Shown: in pieces, positions 8,907 to 23,056 of the stretch
Layout of the letters: every line of letters starts with the position of its first letter
Numbering within the stretch: position 1 is the stretch's first letter
Source of the DNA: Planctomycetota bacterium
GTDB taxonomy: Bacteria > Planctomycetota > Planctomycetia > Planctomycetales > Planctomycetaceae
Direction: 5' to 3'
DNA length: 64,000 bases
Assembly: GCA_014584345.1 (NCBI GenBank)
Contig: JACTNB010000016.1
Span: 95,497 to 159,496 of the forward strand
Position numbers and translations under genes: made by a program
Notes under the pieces: model-generated
Databases searched by the model: none
Seen by the model: the letters and a program-made list of their open reading frames with translations, nothing else
Told to the model about the DNA's origin: nothing

Positions 8907-9848
8907 GTGGAGAGCGATGCATATGTGGCGATTGGCAATCTGGTTGATCACATCGGCAGAGTGCTTCTTGGGAAGGAACAGACCGTTCGCCTGGCAGTGA
9001 CGGCCCTGCTGGCACAGGGGCATTTGCTGATCGAGGATGCGCCCGGCGTCGGCAAGACCTCGCTGGCCAAGGCACTTGCCATGAGCCTGAATTGCAAATT
9101 CACGCGACTGCAGTTCACCCCCGACCTGCTTCCCAGCGATATTCTGGGCACCACGATCTTTCTGCCGAATACGGGTGAATTCGAGTTTCGCGCCGGCCCG
9201 ATTTTCACGAATATCCTGCTGGCGGACGAAATCAACCGGACCACGCCACGCACCCAAAGCGCGCTGCTGGAGGCCATGAGCGAGTCGCAGGTCTCCATCG
9301 ACGGCGCAACGCATCCCCTGGCTCCCCCGTTTTTTGTGCTGGCGACACAAAATCCACACGAATTCGAGGGGACGTATCCCCTGCCCGAGAATCAGTTGGA
9401 TCGCTTCATGCTCCGTATCGAAATCGGCTATCCCACCCTAAATACGGAAATGGAAGTATTGCGAACTCATCAACGGGGCGAACCGGTCGAACGAACGCAA
9501 TCCGTGATGAACAAGGATCAACTGCTCGAGTTGCAGCAGCGCGCGCGGGAAGTACGCGTGGATGATGGTATTCACCAGTATATAGTGGAAATCGTGCACT
9601 CCACCCGCGAGCACGAGGAACTGGCATTGGGGGTCAGCACGCGGGGCGCGGTGACGATGATGCACGCGGCACAAGCGTATGCGATGGTGAATGGACGAGA
9701 TTACATCATTCCGGACGATATCAAGGAGTTGGCTGTCCCGGTATTCGCTCATCGCGTGGTGGTTGGTGGCATTATACGGGAATCGCATCGTCAGCGCGCC
9801 AGCAGCATCATTTCGCAAATTGTTTCGAGCATTGCGGTTCCCGTATGA
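8907..9848 (+). CDS. MoxR-family AAA+ ATPase
   Basis: 313 residues from a GTG at 8907, preceded by GAGGGGAG (8894-8901). Walker A is EDAPGVGKTSLAKA (about 44-57), Walker B LLADEINRTTPRTQSALLEA (about 104-123), and sensor 1 with its neighbours is FVLATQNPHEFEGTYPLPE. The C-terminal lid (RGAVTMMHAAQAYAMVNGRD) is typical. MoxR ATPases are chaperone-like and are usually encoded next to DUF58 and vWA proteins on which they act. Neither is adjacent here; the only vWA protein in the window is 23 kb away. Its client therefore cannot be named. Confidence 0.93.
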   Translation: MESDAYVAIGNLVDHIGRVLLGKEQTVRLAVTALLAQGHLLIEDAPGVGKTSLAKALAMSLNCKFTRLQFTPDLLPSDILGTTIFLPNTGEFEFRAGPIFTNILLADEINRTTPRTQSALLEAMSESQVSIDGATHPLAPPFFVLATQNPHEFEGTYPLPENQLDRFMLRIEIGYPTLNTEMEVLRTHQRGEPVERTQSVMNKDQLLELQQRAREVRVDDGIHQYIVEIVHSTREHEELALGVSTRGAVTMMHAAQAYAMVNGRDYIIPDDIKELAVPVFAHRVVVGGIIRESHRQRASSIISQIVSSIAVPV

Positions 9849-10291
9849 GACATGATTCCGCGGACGGTTCGACAGGCCCGATAAATCCCCCCGTTTCACT
9901 GATTCCTATTCTTTATGCCAATTCTTGCGGTCGAGCAGAAAAAGTACTTCAAATTCGATCCGGAGATGTTTAGCATAAGGAGTTACGTCACGAGGGGACG
10001 TTTGCGGCTCCCCGATGGCTCCTCCCTGCGAGGCTGTGAATGTTTTGATTGCGAAGGCAACTTGCCACTCCAAATTGGGGTTCGGTTGTTGTGTGATAAC
10101 GCATAAATGGTACACACAGCGTACCCTACGAAAAATTCACAATCCCTGCGCGGGGATCGGTACGCGCCGGCTTGTATCATTCAAGACAAGCCGCTGGCGT
10201 GAGTGTTGATCTGCGTGCGCGGTTGAATGGACTGTTGTAGCTCCTCTCGTTTTTTTCTGGTCAAGAACGCCGCTGTTGCGAGTTCTGGTTT
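9849..10291. other. Intergenic stretch, nothing firmly supported
   Basis: About 440 bases. A 63-codon + frame at 9915-10106 is open but has no recognisable motif, no clear ribosome-binding site and no supporting context, so it is not called as a gene. No hairpin with a U-tract was found. Confidence 0.35.
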
Positions 10292-11698
<1,407 letters not shown>

Positions 11699-11738
11699 TC
11701 CAGGAAGGGCCGGGAACTCGCGGGAGCCCGGGTTCAGC

Positions 11739-12215
11739 ATGGTCCATTTTCTGTTGGGAGTCTCTCGCTTCTGCCTGACCCTCTGGTGTGGCGGGGCTTT
11801 CCTGTTCGTCTGGCTTACCGTGCGGGATATTCTGAGTGGGCAGTTTGAATCCGTCGTGCTGGATCAATTGCTGTTGAACCATTTCGCTGTGTTTTATTAC
11901 TTCAGCTTTGGTTTCCTGCCGGTGGGGAGCGTTTTCCTGGGGGCAGTGGTCAGGCATCCGCGTTCCAGCTTTCACTCAAGGCTCGGTTTTGGTCTCGCGA
12001 TGGGCGGGTTGATGGTCCTGTTGCTCGACTATTTTTTTGTCTTCAGCCCGCTACGGGACATGCTGCTTCCGATAGGAGCGCCCCGCCCACAGGGCTTCCG
12101 CGGGTATCACCGCCTTTCCGAATGCCTGAATGCACTGACGTTTCTGCTGAATCTGGCCGCCGCCGCGCTGCTGAATTTCAAGGCTGGACTCCGGGAACAT
12201 CATACGCTTGAATGA
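11739..12215 (+). CDS. Small four-helix membrane protein, DUF4149-like
   Basis: 158 residues with four hydrophobic segments, beginning MVHFLLGVSRFCLTLWCGG. The ATG at 11739 begins directly with the first helix; in-frame codons back to 11562 overlap the previous gene in another frame and encode unlikely, Pro/Arg-rich sequence. The pattern of a Trp-Cys-Gly-Gly first helix and short loops resembles DUF4149/TMEM205-like proteins of unknown function. Probably co-transcribed with the upstream membrane protein. Confidence 0.6.
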   Translation: MVHFLLGVSRFCLTLWCGGAFLFVWLTVRDILSGQFESVVLDQLLLNHFAVFYYFSFGFLPVGSVFLGAVVRHPRSSFHSRLGFGLAMGGLMVLLLDYFFVFSPLRDMLLPIGAPRPQGFRGYHRLSECLNALTFLLNLAAAALLNFKAGLREHHTLE

Positions 12216-12342
12216 TCCCGCTGGTTTATTGCGTGATCGGCCTTCACCGGAAAAGCGAGGTGCTGCCGTGGCGGAAAAGCAGGGAGCTTCCGCGATAAGG
12301 GAAATCGAGGGCGTGGTCGCGGTGCCAGCAGGAAGGAGGGAA

Positions 12343-12380
12343 GTCAGCAGGCGAAAAGCCGGGGTTTCCCATCCGCTGAC
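12343..12380 (+). terminator. Three-stem hairpin in the 313-bp gap before the ATPase gene
   Basis: GTCAGC (12343-12348) pairs with GCTGAC (12375-12380) and encloses two small hairpins, GGC-GAAAA-GCC and GGGG-TTT-CCC. TTGGTTTTGA follows on the + strand. This could end the 10292-12215 transcript or fold in the leader of the next gene. The rest of the gap (12216-12528) shows no gene. Confidence 0.35.
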
Positions 12381-12528
12381 TTGGTTTTGACGGCATAAGC
12401 ATGTTAGACTGTGCGGATAGACATGTTATTGTGAACAAGGGTTCCCGCGAACGGATTCCCCTTTCGCTTCTTGTTTGCTTACGTGAGCATCTTCGATTCG
12501 AAATCACCGTCAGGCACTGGTTGGCACG

Positions 12529-14418
<1,890 letters not shown>

Positions 14419-14512
14419 GTCGAGCACGGGCGGGAGCTACCGTCCATTTCTGGTGCGAGAAAACATTCGGATCGTCGGATCCAGACCAGCAGAAAAGTAG
14501 GCGGATAGTTTT

Positions 14513-15211
14513 ATGATCGACTTGGTATTGTTGGCGATTTTGGGGATTGTTACCTGGTGCGTGGCCGCCGAGGGAGCCTGGGGCGCCAGCCTGACCTTGC
14601 TCTGCGTGATCTTTGCGGGGCTGCTAACCATGAATTTCTTCGAACCGGTCGCGGAACTGCTGCAGGCGAACGTCCCGCTCGGTCCCGGCTGGCGCAATCG
14701 CTGGGATTTCATTGCCTTCATGGGTCTGTTTATTCTGCTGGTCACACTGTTCCGACTGGGTACGGAGCAACTGATCCCCAGCTTTATGGAGGTACACCCC
14801 CTGGTGTTCGACGGTCTCCGCTGGGGGGCGGCGGCGTTAACCGGTTATGTTGCCATGGCGATTGTGCTCACCTCGCTGCACACGGCAAACCTGCCCCGTA
14901 CCTTTCTGGGATTCGAACCGGAACGTGATAACTTTCTGGGCATGACGGCACCCGACCGGCAATGGCTGGGCTTCGTGCAGTATTTCACGGAAAACGCCTA
15001 TGGTCACGGGCCGAAGGGGGCGGTCTTCGATGGCACCACAACAACCTTGGCCGATGGGCAACAGGTGCTACTTCCCTCCTTCGCGATCCGGTATGGATCG
15101 CGGCGGGAACAGTTCGGCACGGCCGGATCGGCGGCCCCTCTCGATAACGCCCCTGCTCCGGTGGTGGTGCCATCGGCTCCCGTTGCCGGGCCTGGTGGCG
15201 TGAATCTGTAA
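14513..15211 (+). CDS. CvpA-like membrane protein
   Basis: 232 residues. Four hydrophobic segments in the first 135 residues (MIDLVLLAILGIVTWCVAAE, then FIAFMGLFILLVTLF and later helices) match the layout of CvpA-family proteins, which in E. coli are needed for colicin V export and envelope integrity. The last 100 residues are polar and end in a Pro/Ala/Val-rich tail that is probably disordered. It lies 94 bp after the ATPase gene and 88 bp before holB. Confidence 0.6.
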   Translation: MIDLVLLAILGIVTWCVAAEGAWGASLTLLCVIFAGLLTMNFFEPVAELLQANVPLGPGWRNRWDFIAFMGLFILLVTLFRLGTEQLIPSFMEVHPLVFDGLRWGAAALTGYVAMAIVLTSLHTANLPRTFLGFEPERDNFLGMTAPDRQWLGFVQYFTENAYGHGPKGAVFDGTTTTLADGQQVLLPSFAIRYGSRREQFGTAGSAAPLDNAPAPVVVPSAPVAGPGGVNL

Positions 15212-15299
15212 ATAAAGGGTGATGCCTGGCGGTAGAGGGATCGCAAGATCCCCAGGCAGGCCCGGTAGTGGCTGATATTCCGTTGCGTTCGGTGAATTC

Positions 15300-16352
15300 A
15301 TGGGGCGACATAGTCTGTGGGGACATGATCTGCAGCGGGAAATGTTCCGGCGGGCACTGCAGCGAGGCCGCCTGGGACATGCCTATTTATTTTCGGGTCC
15401 GCGCGGTATCGGCAAAAAACAATTTGCCTTGCTGCTGGCACAATCCCTGTTGTGCGAGAAACGGTCGGCCGAAGGTATGAACCCGTGTGGCGAATGTTCG
15501 GGCTGCCGGCAGGTTCTGACACTTACGCATCCCGATCTAATGCTGGTCGGGCTTCCCGAGGGAAAGTCGGAACTTCCGATTGAAACCTTCGTGGGCTCGC
15601 CGGACAAACGTGGCCGTGAGGGGCTGTGCCACGATTTGTCGCTGGCGCCGATGCATGGCGGTTTTCGGGTTGCCATCATCGACGACGCGGACTGCATGAA
15701 CATCGCCAGCGCCAATGCGTTGCTGAAAACCCTGGAGGAACCGGGGCCACGATCGGTCCTGGTCCTGATTACCGAAGATGCGGAACAGGTGATTCGCACG
15801 ATCCGCTCCCGTTGTCAACAGGTGAATTTCGGGGCCTTGGCGGATGCCGAATTGCAGGCCATCCTGAAGCACAACGCGGCGCGGGAGGGAGTCGAATATC
15901 CCCCCGAACGGCTGGAACAGGCCCTGCGCGAAGCCCAGGGCTCCGTCCTTCGGGCCGAGGAATGGCTGACACGCATGGAACAGGGGGGAAGTGGAGCAGC
16001 CAGCCTTTCGGCAGTGCTGTCTCGCCCGGGATTTCGCGTCCAGGACCTGGCCAGCGCTGCGGATCAGCTGCTGAACCAGTATGGCAGCGATACCCAGGGG
16101 CAACGGGCGGGGGCGCATGCAATTCTCGATTGCTGCCGGGAGTATTGTTATCGTCACCTGGTGCGCACGGCATCACAACCGGATGTCGATCCGCGAATAC
16201 CAGATGCCTGGGGCGATGCGCTGGAACTCTGCCTGCACGCGGGAATTCAGAACGAGCGCCGGGCCTCGGTTTCGCTCTGCCTGGACGCATTCTACCAGGA
16301 ACTGGAAATCCGCCTGCGTCCGACTTGGAAGAACATGGGCGTCCGGTCATAA
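15300..16352 (+). CDS. holB: DNA polymerase III subunit delta'
   Basis: 350 residues. Clamp-loader AAA+ subunit delta': HAYLFSGPRGIGKKQFA (Walker A region, about 27-43), a zinc-binding set of four cysteines (LLC, then NPCGECSGC near 61-69), the Walker B-like IIDDADCMN (about 125-133), ALLKTLEEPGPRSVLVLI (about 140-157) and the arginine-finger segment IRSRC. The Lys of the P-loop is present, although delta' is generally not the main ATPase. It is followed by a ricT/PSP1 gene, an order also known in Firmicutes (holB-yaaT). Confidence 0.93.
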   Translation: MGRHSLWGHDLQREMFRRALQRGRLGHAYLFSGPRGIGKKQFALLLAQSLLCEKRSAEGMNPCGECSGCRQVLTLTHPDLMLVGLPEGKSELPIETFVGSPDKRGREGLCHDLSLAPMHGGFRVAIIDDADCMNIASANALLKTLEEPGPRSVLVLITEDAEQVIRTIRSRCQQVNFGALADAELQAILKHNAAREGVEYPPERLEQALREAQGSVLRAEEWLTRMEQGGSGAASLSAVLSRPGFRVQDLASAADQLLNQYGSDTQGQRAGAHAILDCCREYCYRHLVRTASQPDVDPRIPDAWGDALELCLHAGIQNERRASVSLCLDAFYQELEIRLRPTWKNMGVRS

Positions 16353-16490
16353 TCAAGGTTGGCTGATTTCACGCGGGAGGCGTCCCGGTTTTCAACTCCG
16401 TTGTTGCAGGGGGCGGTTGTCGCGCGGACGAGGCATATCCACCGGAGCGTCGATCGTCCGTTACTGTAGAGAGTGTTTTTGAAGAGCGTT

Positions 16491-17381
16491 ATGGAAGAAC
16501 AAGCCCCAGACCGATTCTTGGTTCGTTACGGCGTCATGCGGATGCTGGCACCCTTCACGTGGAAAAACAAGGGTGTCCCCCGACGTGGCGATCATGTGTT
16601 GCTGCGTACCAAGCGGGGCACCGAGTGGGGCGAGGTCCTGGGCGAAGCGACTCCTCGGGCGGTATCGCTGCTGAAGTCGGGCGAGACGGAGGGGAAGATG
16701 TTGCGGCTAGCCAGCGCCGACGATTACTTTCAGCGGGATGCCTGCCGCGAACGGGAACACCTCGAGTTCGAAGGCTGCAACCGCCTGATCGCGGATCGGA
16801 AACTGCAGATGCAACTTGTCGATGTGGAGCATCTGTTTGGGGGCGAACGGGCGATCTTCTATTTTATTGCCGAAAATCGCATTGATTTTCGGGATCTGGT
16901 GAAGGATCTGGCGCGGGACTTTTCGTTGCGCATCGAAATGCGGCAGATCGGGGTTCGCGACGAAGCGGCCCTGCTGGCGGACTACGGCGATTGTGGTAAA
17001 CCCGTCTGCTGCAATACGCATCTCGACGAAATGCCCCCGGTTTCCATGAAAATGGCCAAGGTCCAGAAGGCGACCCTCGATCCCAATAAAATCTCGGGAC
17101 GTTGCGGTCGACTGAAGTGCTGCTTGCGCTACGAATACGACACCTACGAGGAGTTTCGCCGCGAGCTGCCGCGCGTGGGAGCCGAAGTCCTGACGCGCGA
17201 GGGGCAGGGAAAAGTGATTGCCCAGGAAATTCTGACGCGCAAGGTGATGGTGGCCTACGAGGACAAACGTCGCATCCTGACATCGCTGCAAGAGATTGTG
17301 TCGGTCCTCAAACCGAAGTCCGGCGGACGTTCCGCCCGGGACATCGACCCCGAGGAAACTCTCGAAGGCAGCGACTTGTAG
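16491..17381 (+). CDS. ricT: PSP1-domain protein, RicT (YaaT)-like
   Basis: About 296 residues from the ATG at 16491 (GAAGAG four bases upstream); in-frame GTG 16473 and TTG 16479 are alternatives. The PSP1 core is complete: DVEHLFGGERAIFYFIAENR, RIEMRQIGVRDEA and two cysteine clusters, GDCGKPVCCNTHL (near 165-178) and GRCGRLKCCLRYE (near 204-216). In Bacillus, RicT forms a complex with RicA and RicF that carries iron-sulfur clusters and promotes RNase Y-dependent RNA maturation. The double CC motifs fit cluster binding. The position after holB supports orthology. Confidence 0.88.
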   Translation: MEEQAPDRFLVRYGVMRMLAPFTWKNKGVPRRGDHVLLRTKRGTEWGEVLGEATPRAVSLLKSGETEGKMLRLASADDYFQRDACREREHLEFEGCNRLIADRKLQMQLVDVEHLFGGERAIFYFIAENRIDFRDLVKDLARDFSLRIEMRQIGVRDEAALLADYGDCGKPVCCNTHLDEMPPVSMKMAKVQKATLDPNKISGRCGRLKCCLRYEYDTYEEFRRELPRVGAEVLTREGQGKVIAQEILTRKVMVAYEDKRRILTSLQEIVSVLKPKSGGRSARDIDPEETLEGSDL

Positions 17382-17478
17382 CGGGAGTTTCGAGTGGTTT
17401 CCGCATCGCCTGCCTCCCGGTTCGCAAACGTCAGCTTGTGCCAGGAACGCCAGCATAAAGGCCAGACTCTAACTCACA

Positions 17479-17665
17479 GTTCTCACACAGTTACCAATGC
17501 GGTCAATTTTGTCTCGAAAGTGCCTGGAAAAATAGCCGCGCCCGCCAGGAAGCGGGCCAGGCGGGTGGTTCCTCAAGGAACACACCTTGGACACCACATC
17601 AATTCAGGCAATGTATTGCGATAAATCGGGCCCCAGCCTGGCCCGCTTCCTGACAGGCGCGGCTA
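17479..17665. repeat. Dispersed repeat copy A with 30-bp inverted ends
   Basis: Inverted ends at 17533-17562 (starting TAGCCGCGCCCG) and 17636-17665 (ending GGCGCGGCTA) match at 28 of 30 positions and enclose about 73 bases with no gene. A further 54 bases to the left (17479-17532, containing CACACAGTTACCAATGCGGT) are also shared with copy B near 42.3 kb, at roughly nine bases in ten. It fills most of the 379-bp gap after ricT. It resembles a small non-autonomous mobile or REP-type element; no transposase is nearby. Confidence 0.75.
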
Positions 17666-17760
17666 GTTCGTCGAAGTCTATAATCCTGTTTTATTGACCC
17701 GGGTGAGAAATCCGGGCTAGCAGCTTTCCCTCCAGCCAGTTTCCGAAAGGAGCCGCGCGT

Positions 17761-18648
17761 ATGACCGTTGCCGAACTTCGCCCATTTCTGATTCAAGTGT
17801 TAATCAAAAAAGGGATGTATGCCTACGAAGCGGAAATCGTCGCGGATCGCCTGCTGGACGCCGATGCATTGGGGCGGCCTCAGGAGGGCTGTGGCAGCCT
17901 GGCGCGCTATCTCGACTGCATGGACATGGGCGATATCGACCCGCGTGCCATTTCCCTGCGGAAGTCGGAGACCCCCGCAACGGCGTTGATTGATGCCAAC
18001 GAGGGGATGGGGCAGGTCGCCGCCACCAAGGCAATGGAAACCGCCGTTGAAAAAGCCCGGGCCGTGGGGATTGGCATGGTTCTGGTGGCCAACAGCCAGC
18101 AACTGGGCTGTCCATTGGTGTATGCCCGGCTAGCTGCCCAGCAGGGATTGATCGGTCTGTGTCTCAGCAGCACTGCGGAAAAGATTCTGCCACGGGAAGA
18201 TGGGGCCACGCATCTCTTTTTGGGGAGTCAGCCCATGGCCTATGCCATTCCTTATGGAGAGACTTCGCTGGGCTTTGATTTTTCATTTCAACCGGAAAGC
18301 AACTCGAAAGTCACCTTGCCCACCGAGCTTTCCGCTCCGCTGGGGTTGCTGCATGCTGTGTTGACTTGTGGGTTGACCGGCGAGCGAATGCCGAGCGAAA
18401 AAACGCGGGGGCCACATTTGGAACGGACGGAGCACGTGCTGGTGGCGATCAACCCCGAGGCCTTTGCGGGTATCGCCAAGTTGCAACGCAAGACGGAGGC
18501 TCTGGAAGAGTACTTTCGGCAGCATGGACTCCCATTGGACGTGCAGATGTTGTCGGCTGATCCGTTCCGGCCGATCAATCCCGAAGTTCTCTCCCAGCTT
18601 CAGGCGATTGCCGTCCGCGCGAAAGTCCCCTGGCCGGAGCAGGCCTGA
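17761..18648 (+). CDS. Malate/L-lactate dehydrogenase (LDH2/Ldh)-like protein, catalytic motifs altered
   Basis: 295 residues, somewhat short for the family (about 330-360). The start ATG follows AAGGAG by eight bases. The overall fold pattern matches LDH2-type NAD(P)-dependent oxidoreductases: AEIVADRLLDADALG, a Gly-rich ANEGMGQVAATKAME, and GIGMVLVANSQQLGCPLVYA. Two usual signatures are changed. The early SHG motif reads QEG (near 41-43), and the NSxHxG motif reads NSQQLG (near 111-116), so the catalytic His is replaced by Gln. It may be a non-canonical or inactive family member. Confidence 0.75.
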   Translation: MTVAELRPFLIQVLIKKGMYAYEAEIVADRLLDADALGRPQEGCGSLARYLDCMDMGDIDPRAISLRKSETPATALIDANEGMGQVAATKAMETAVEKARAVGIGMVLVANSQQLGCPLVYARLAAQQGLIGLCLSSTAEKILPREDGATHLFLGSQPMAYAIPYGETSLGFDFSFQPESNSKVTLPTELSAPLGLLHAVLTCGLTGERMPSEKTRGPHLERTEHVLVAINPEAFAGIAKLQRKTEALEEYFRQHGLPLDVQMLSADPFRPINPEVLSQLQAIAVRAKVPWPEQA

Positions 18649-18655
18649 ACGGTTG

Positions 18656-19792
18656 CTACAGGCAAAATCGCTCGATCATCCTTCGATACACGTCGATTCC
18701 CCGCTGCATCTGATCCAGGGCAATCCATTCGTCGACGGTATGGGCCTGGGCGATATCTCCCGGGCCGCAGATCACGATTTTCCGCAAGTCTTCGAACATT
18801 GCCGCGTCGGTGCCGTAGGCTACGGTCCGGGAACTCGATTTCCCGGTCAACTCCAGCAACTCCTGAATATGCGGCGATTCGGGCGCGACGAACACGGGGC
18901 GGGCGCCGTGCTGGAGTTCAAACGTCAGCCCCAGTTCCTCGGCCTTGTCGCGGGCAAGATTCACCAGGGACTCGGCATCCTGCCCCGGCATGGGGCGAAA
19001 GCTGACCGTGCAGACGGAGCGTTCCGGGGTGATGTTGGCTGCCTGCGTGAAATCGTTGATGCCGATGTTCCAACTGATGCCCGGTGGGGAAAACCGGTCG
19101 TCGCGCCATTCCGCAGCGTCTCGGGTCGCGTGATAAATCCGCGCCATTTCCTGCAGAAAGGGGATCATGCGGAGGTTGGCGTTCACTCCCGCCTCCGTAC
19201 TGGAATGCCCCGCCTTGCCCCGCGAGGTCACCTTGAACACATAGATCCCCTTATGCGCATGGACGACTTGCAGCGAAGTCGGTTCGCCAATGACCACGAT
19301 GGGCTGTTGCTCCCGCAGATCCCGATAAATCTCGGAATGAGCAGCGACGTACTCCGCCCCATGATAGCCAATTTCCTCGTCAGCCGTACAGAGGATCGTG
19401 ATCGGCGCGCGAAGCCTCTGCAGGGGAGTGGTCAGCAAGGCCGCCAAAAAACAGGCCAGCGAACCTTTCATGTCGCAACTGCCACGTCCGTACAGGCGAT
19501 CCGCCGTCTGGTGGGGCTCGAAGGGACCGGCCTGGGGATACTCCCAGCCCTCTACGGGCACGACATCGGTATGCGCCGCGTAAACCAGCCCCCCCACTCC
19601 CGTGCCTCGCGTGGCGACCACATTCACCTTCCGCACCCCCTGGGGGTCGTTGTAGGACAGCACTTCCATCCGCATGCCGCAGGGGGTTAAACAGTCCGCC
19701 ACGTACTGGCTGATGTCGCGATTGCTGGTGGAACTGATAGAGGGAAAACGTATCAGATCGCACAGGATTTGTAGGGCTTGGGCTAAAACCAC
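18656..19792 (-). CDS. M20-family metallopeptidase/deacylase (ArgE/DapE-like)
   Basis: About 378 residues. The start is taken as the GTG at 19792 because GGAGAG lies five bases upstream on the - strand; a GTG at 19819 would add nine residues. Di-zinc ligands and catalytic residues are in place: AAHTDVVP (near 72-79), GRGSCDMKGS (Asp of the metal bridge), TADEEIGYHGAEY (catalytic Glu pair), GEPT, and a dimerisation domain with GKAGHSSTE. Enzymes of this family deacylate N-acetylornithine, succinyl-diaminopimelate or related amides. Neighbours give no hint of the substrate. It converges with the Ldh-like gene, with seven bases between stops. Confidence 0.9.
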   Translation of the reverse strand: MVLAQALQILCDLIRFPSISSTSNRDISQYVADCLTPCGMRMEVLSYNDPQGVRKVNVVATRGTGVGGLVYAAHTDVVPVEGWEYPQAGPFEPHQTADRLYGRGSCDMKGSLACFLAALLTTPLQRLRAPITILCTADEEIGYHGAEYVAAHSEIYRDLREQQPIVVIGEPTSLQVVHAHKGIYVFKVTSRGKAGHSSTEAGVNANLRMIPFLQEMARIYHATRDAAEWRDDRFSPPGISWNIGINDFTQAANITPERSVCTVSFRPMPGQDAESLVNLARDKAEELGLTFELQHGARPVFVAPESPHIQELLELTGKSSSRTVAYGTDAAMFEDLRKIVICGPGDIAQAHTVDEWIALDQMQRGIDVYRRMIERFCL

Positions 19793-20001
19793 TCTGTCTC
19801 TCCAGATTACCCAGACCACCTTGTTGTGGGCAACAAAAACGGAATAATCGTCATGTTTTTACAGCAGGGAGGCAAAATTCGCGCAAGTCAATCGACCCGC
19901 ATAACCGATACCACTGATAGAACCGATTCTATCATACCGTTCCGCGCGCGTCTTGCGGAGTTTGGCAGGGTCGATTCCCGCGCAAGTCACTGCAAATGTT
20001 C

Positions 20002-21768
<1,767 letters not shown>

Positions 21769-21778
21769 ACCGGCGGCC

Positions 21779-21802
21779 GTCTGCAGCACAAAAGCTGCAG
21801 AC
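21779..21802. terminator. Perfect 9-bp hairpin between convergent genes
   Basis: GTCTGCAGC-ACAAAA-GCTGCAGAC lies 10 bp after the BBP7 stop and 49 bp before the end of the opposite isochorismatase gene. There is no U-tract on either strand, so it may be a weak or factor-dependent bidirectional terminator. Confidence 0.4.
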
Positions 21803-21850
21803 CAGCCTGGCCCCTGCGCGGGCGTTCTGGCCTTGCGGAGAGTGAGGGTA

Positions 21851-22426
21851 TCAGTCCTTACCCTGGACAAGTCGGCTTAGTTGCCTGAAGGCAGGGTGGC
21901 TTGCGGTTTCGCACCATTCGAACGCGAGAGCCTGGGCAGTGGTGAGTGTCATCCCCGCGGTTTCCATGCGACGCAGGGCAACATCGCGATCGGTCTTCCG
22001 CTGACTGGCGAGCGTGTCGACCGGCAGAATCACCTCGTAACCCAGCGCTTGCAGATCGAAGGCAGTCTGTTGCACGCAGACATGAGTTTCAATCCCCACG
22101 ATCACGGCGCGGAATCGGCCATCGTGCCGCTCGCCCGCAGGGGGGATTTGCAGCGCCTCGACGCAACTGAACCGCAGTTTACTGGGCGGATCGGGCAGAA
22201 ATTCAGCGATTTCCGGTACCGTTGTCCCCAGTCCCTGGGGATATTGTTCCGTGCCCAAAACGGGAACCTCGAACAGAGTGGCGGCCCGCAGTAACTGCAC
22301 GGCCTGTTCTATCAAGGGCCTGCGTTCCGGAATGGCGGCCATCAGGCGTTCCTGGATGTCGCTGACCACAATAAAACACTGGGAGGCCAAGGCGAGTTCG
22401 AGGCTGCGCGAATAATCGTATGTCAT
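21851..22426 (-). CDS. Isochorismatase-family hydrolase
   Basis: 191 residues, full length for the ISOC1-like branch. The Asp of the catalytic triad is in VVSDIQERL (about 21-29), a Lys is available in SKLRFSC, and the nucleophile Cys is in VIVGIETHVCVQQTA (near 121). These match cysteine hydrolases of the isochorismatase/nicotinamidase superfamily. The substrate in this branch is usually unknown. It is divergent from the YggU-like gene, with about 195 bp between starts. Confidence 0.88.
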   Translation of the reverse strand: MTYDYSRSLELALASQCFIVVSDIQERLMAAIPERRPLIEQAVQLLRAATLFEVPVLGTEQYPQGLGTTVPEIAEFLPDPPSKLRFSCVEALQIPPAGERHDGRFRAVIVGIETHVCVQQTAFDLQALGYEVILPVDTLASQRKTDRDVALRRMETAGMTLTTAQALAFEWCETASHPAFRQLSRLVQGKD

Positions 22427-22621
22427 ATCACGTCCATGGTATTGCCGCAGGATGATGAAGGCCCAGGGGAATGTCAGCGGGGTGCTTGCCGGGACCGCGC
22501 ATGCATTATGCTACATGGTCTGGAATCGGTAAACTCCATGGCATGCTCGCGGAGTCGCGGGTGGACGGAAACGAGTGGCTCTCGAAGCCCGGAATGCGAC
22601 ATGACGATAAAGGGACGGGAC

Positions 22622-22945
22622 ATGCAACGGCAGGACGATTCCCGGGTGCCCGTGATCGAGGACCGAGGGGCGCGCGGGTGTTGCTTCCAGGTCAAGGTCA
22701 CTCCCGGGGCGCGGCGGAACCATGTGGGGGGCCTGCAGGCGGGGGCCTTGAAGGTCTCCGTAACGCAGGTGGCCGAACGGGGCAAGGCGAATCAATACGT
22801 GCTGGCCTTGCTGGCAGACAGCCTGCAATTGAAAAAGAATCAACTGGAGTTGATTAGCGGCGAAACGGCGCGCGTCAAGAAGATCGCCTGCGCGGGACTC
22901 TCCGCCGAGGAGTTGCGCCTGAAGTTGCTCGGGCTGATGGAATAA
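22622..22945 (+). CDS. YggU/DUF167-family protein
   Basis: About 107 residues. ATG 22622 is chosen because a purine-rich AGGGACGGGA ends just before it and the resulting length matches the family; in-frame starts at 22436 or 22601 add unconserved sequence. Core motifs are clear: FQVKVTPGARRNHVGG, then GALKVSVTQVAERGKANQYV (the family's A.P..GKAN segment), and a closing KIACAGLSAEELRLKL. The fold is known from structural genomics; function is unknown. Confidence 0.85.
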   Translation: MQRQDDSRVPVIEDRGARGCCFQVKVTPGARRNHVGGLQAGALKVSVTQVAERGKANQYVLALLADSLQLKKNQLELISGETARVKKIACAGLSAEELRLKLLGLME

Positions 22946-23010
22946 CCGAGTCAACGGAACCACCGCAGTTCCTGCGGAAAGCCCCGCGGATTCTGCTTCC
23001 GGCGAGTAAG

Positions 23011-23046
23011 AAAACGGGGCGTTGTGCGATTGCGTAACGCCCCGTT
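23011..23046 (-). terminator. Rho-independent terminator of the DEAD-box helicase gene
   Basis: AACGGGGCGTT (23013-23023) and AACGCCCCGTT (23036-23046) form a perfect 11-bp stem with a 12-base loop. Read on the - strand it runs into TTTTCTTAC. It starts 10 bp past the helicase stop and lies between convergent genes, so it may also serve the YggU-like gene. Confidence 0.8.
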
Positions 23047-23056
23047 GCAATCGCGA

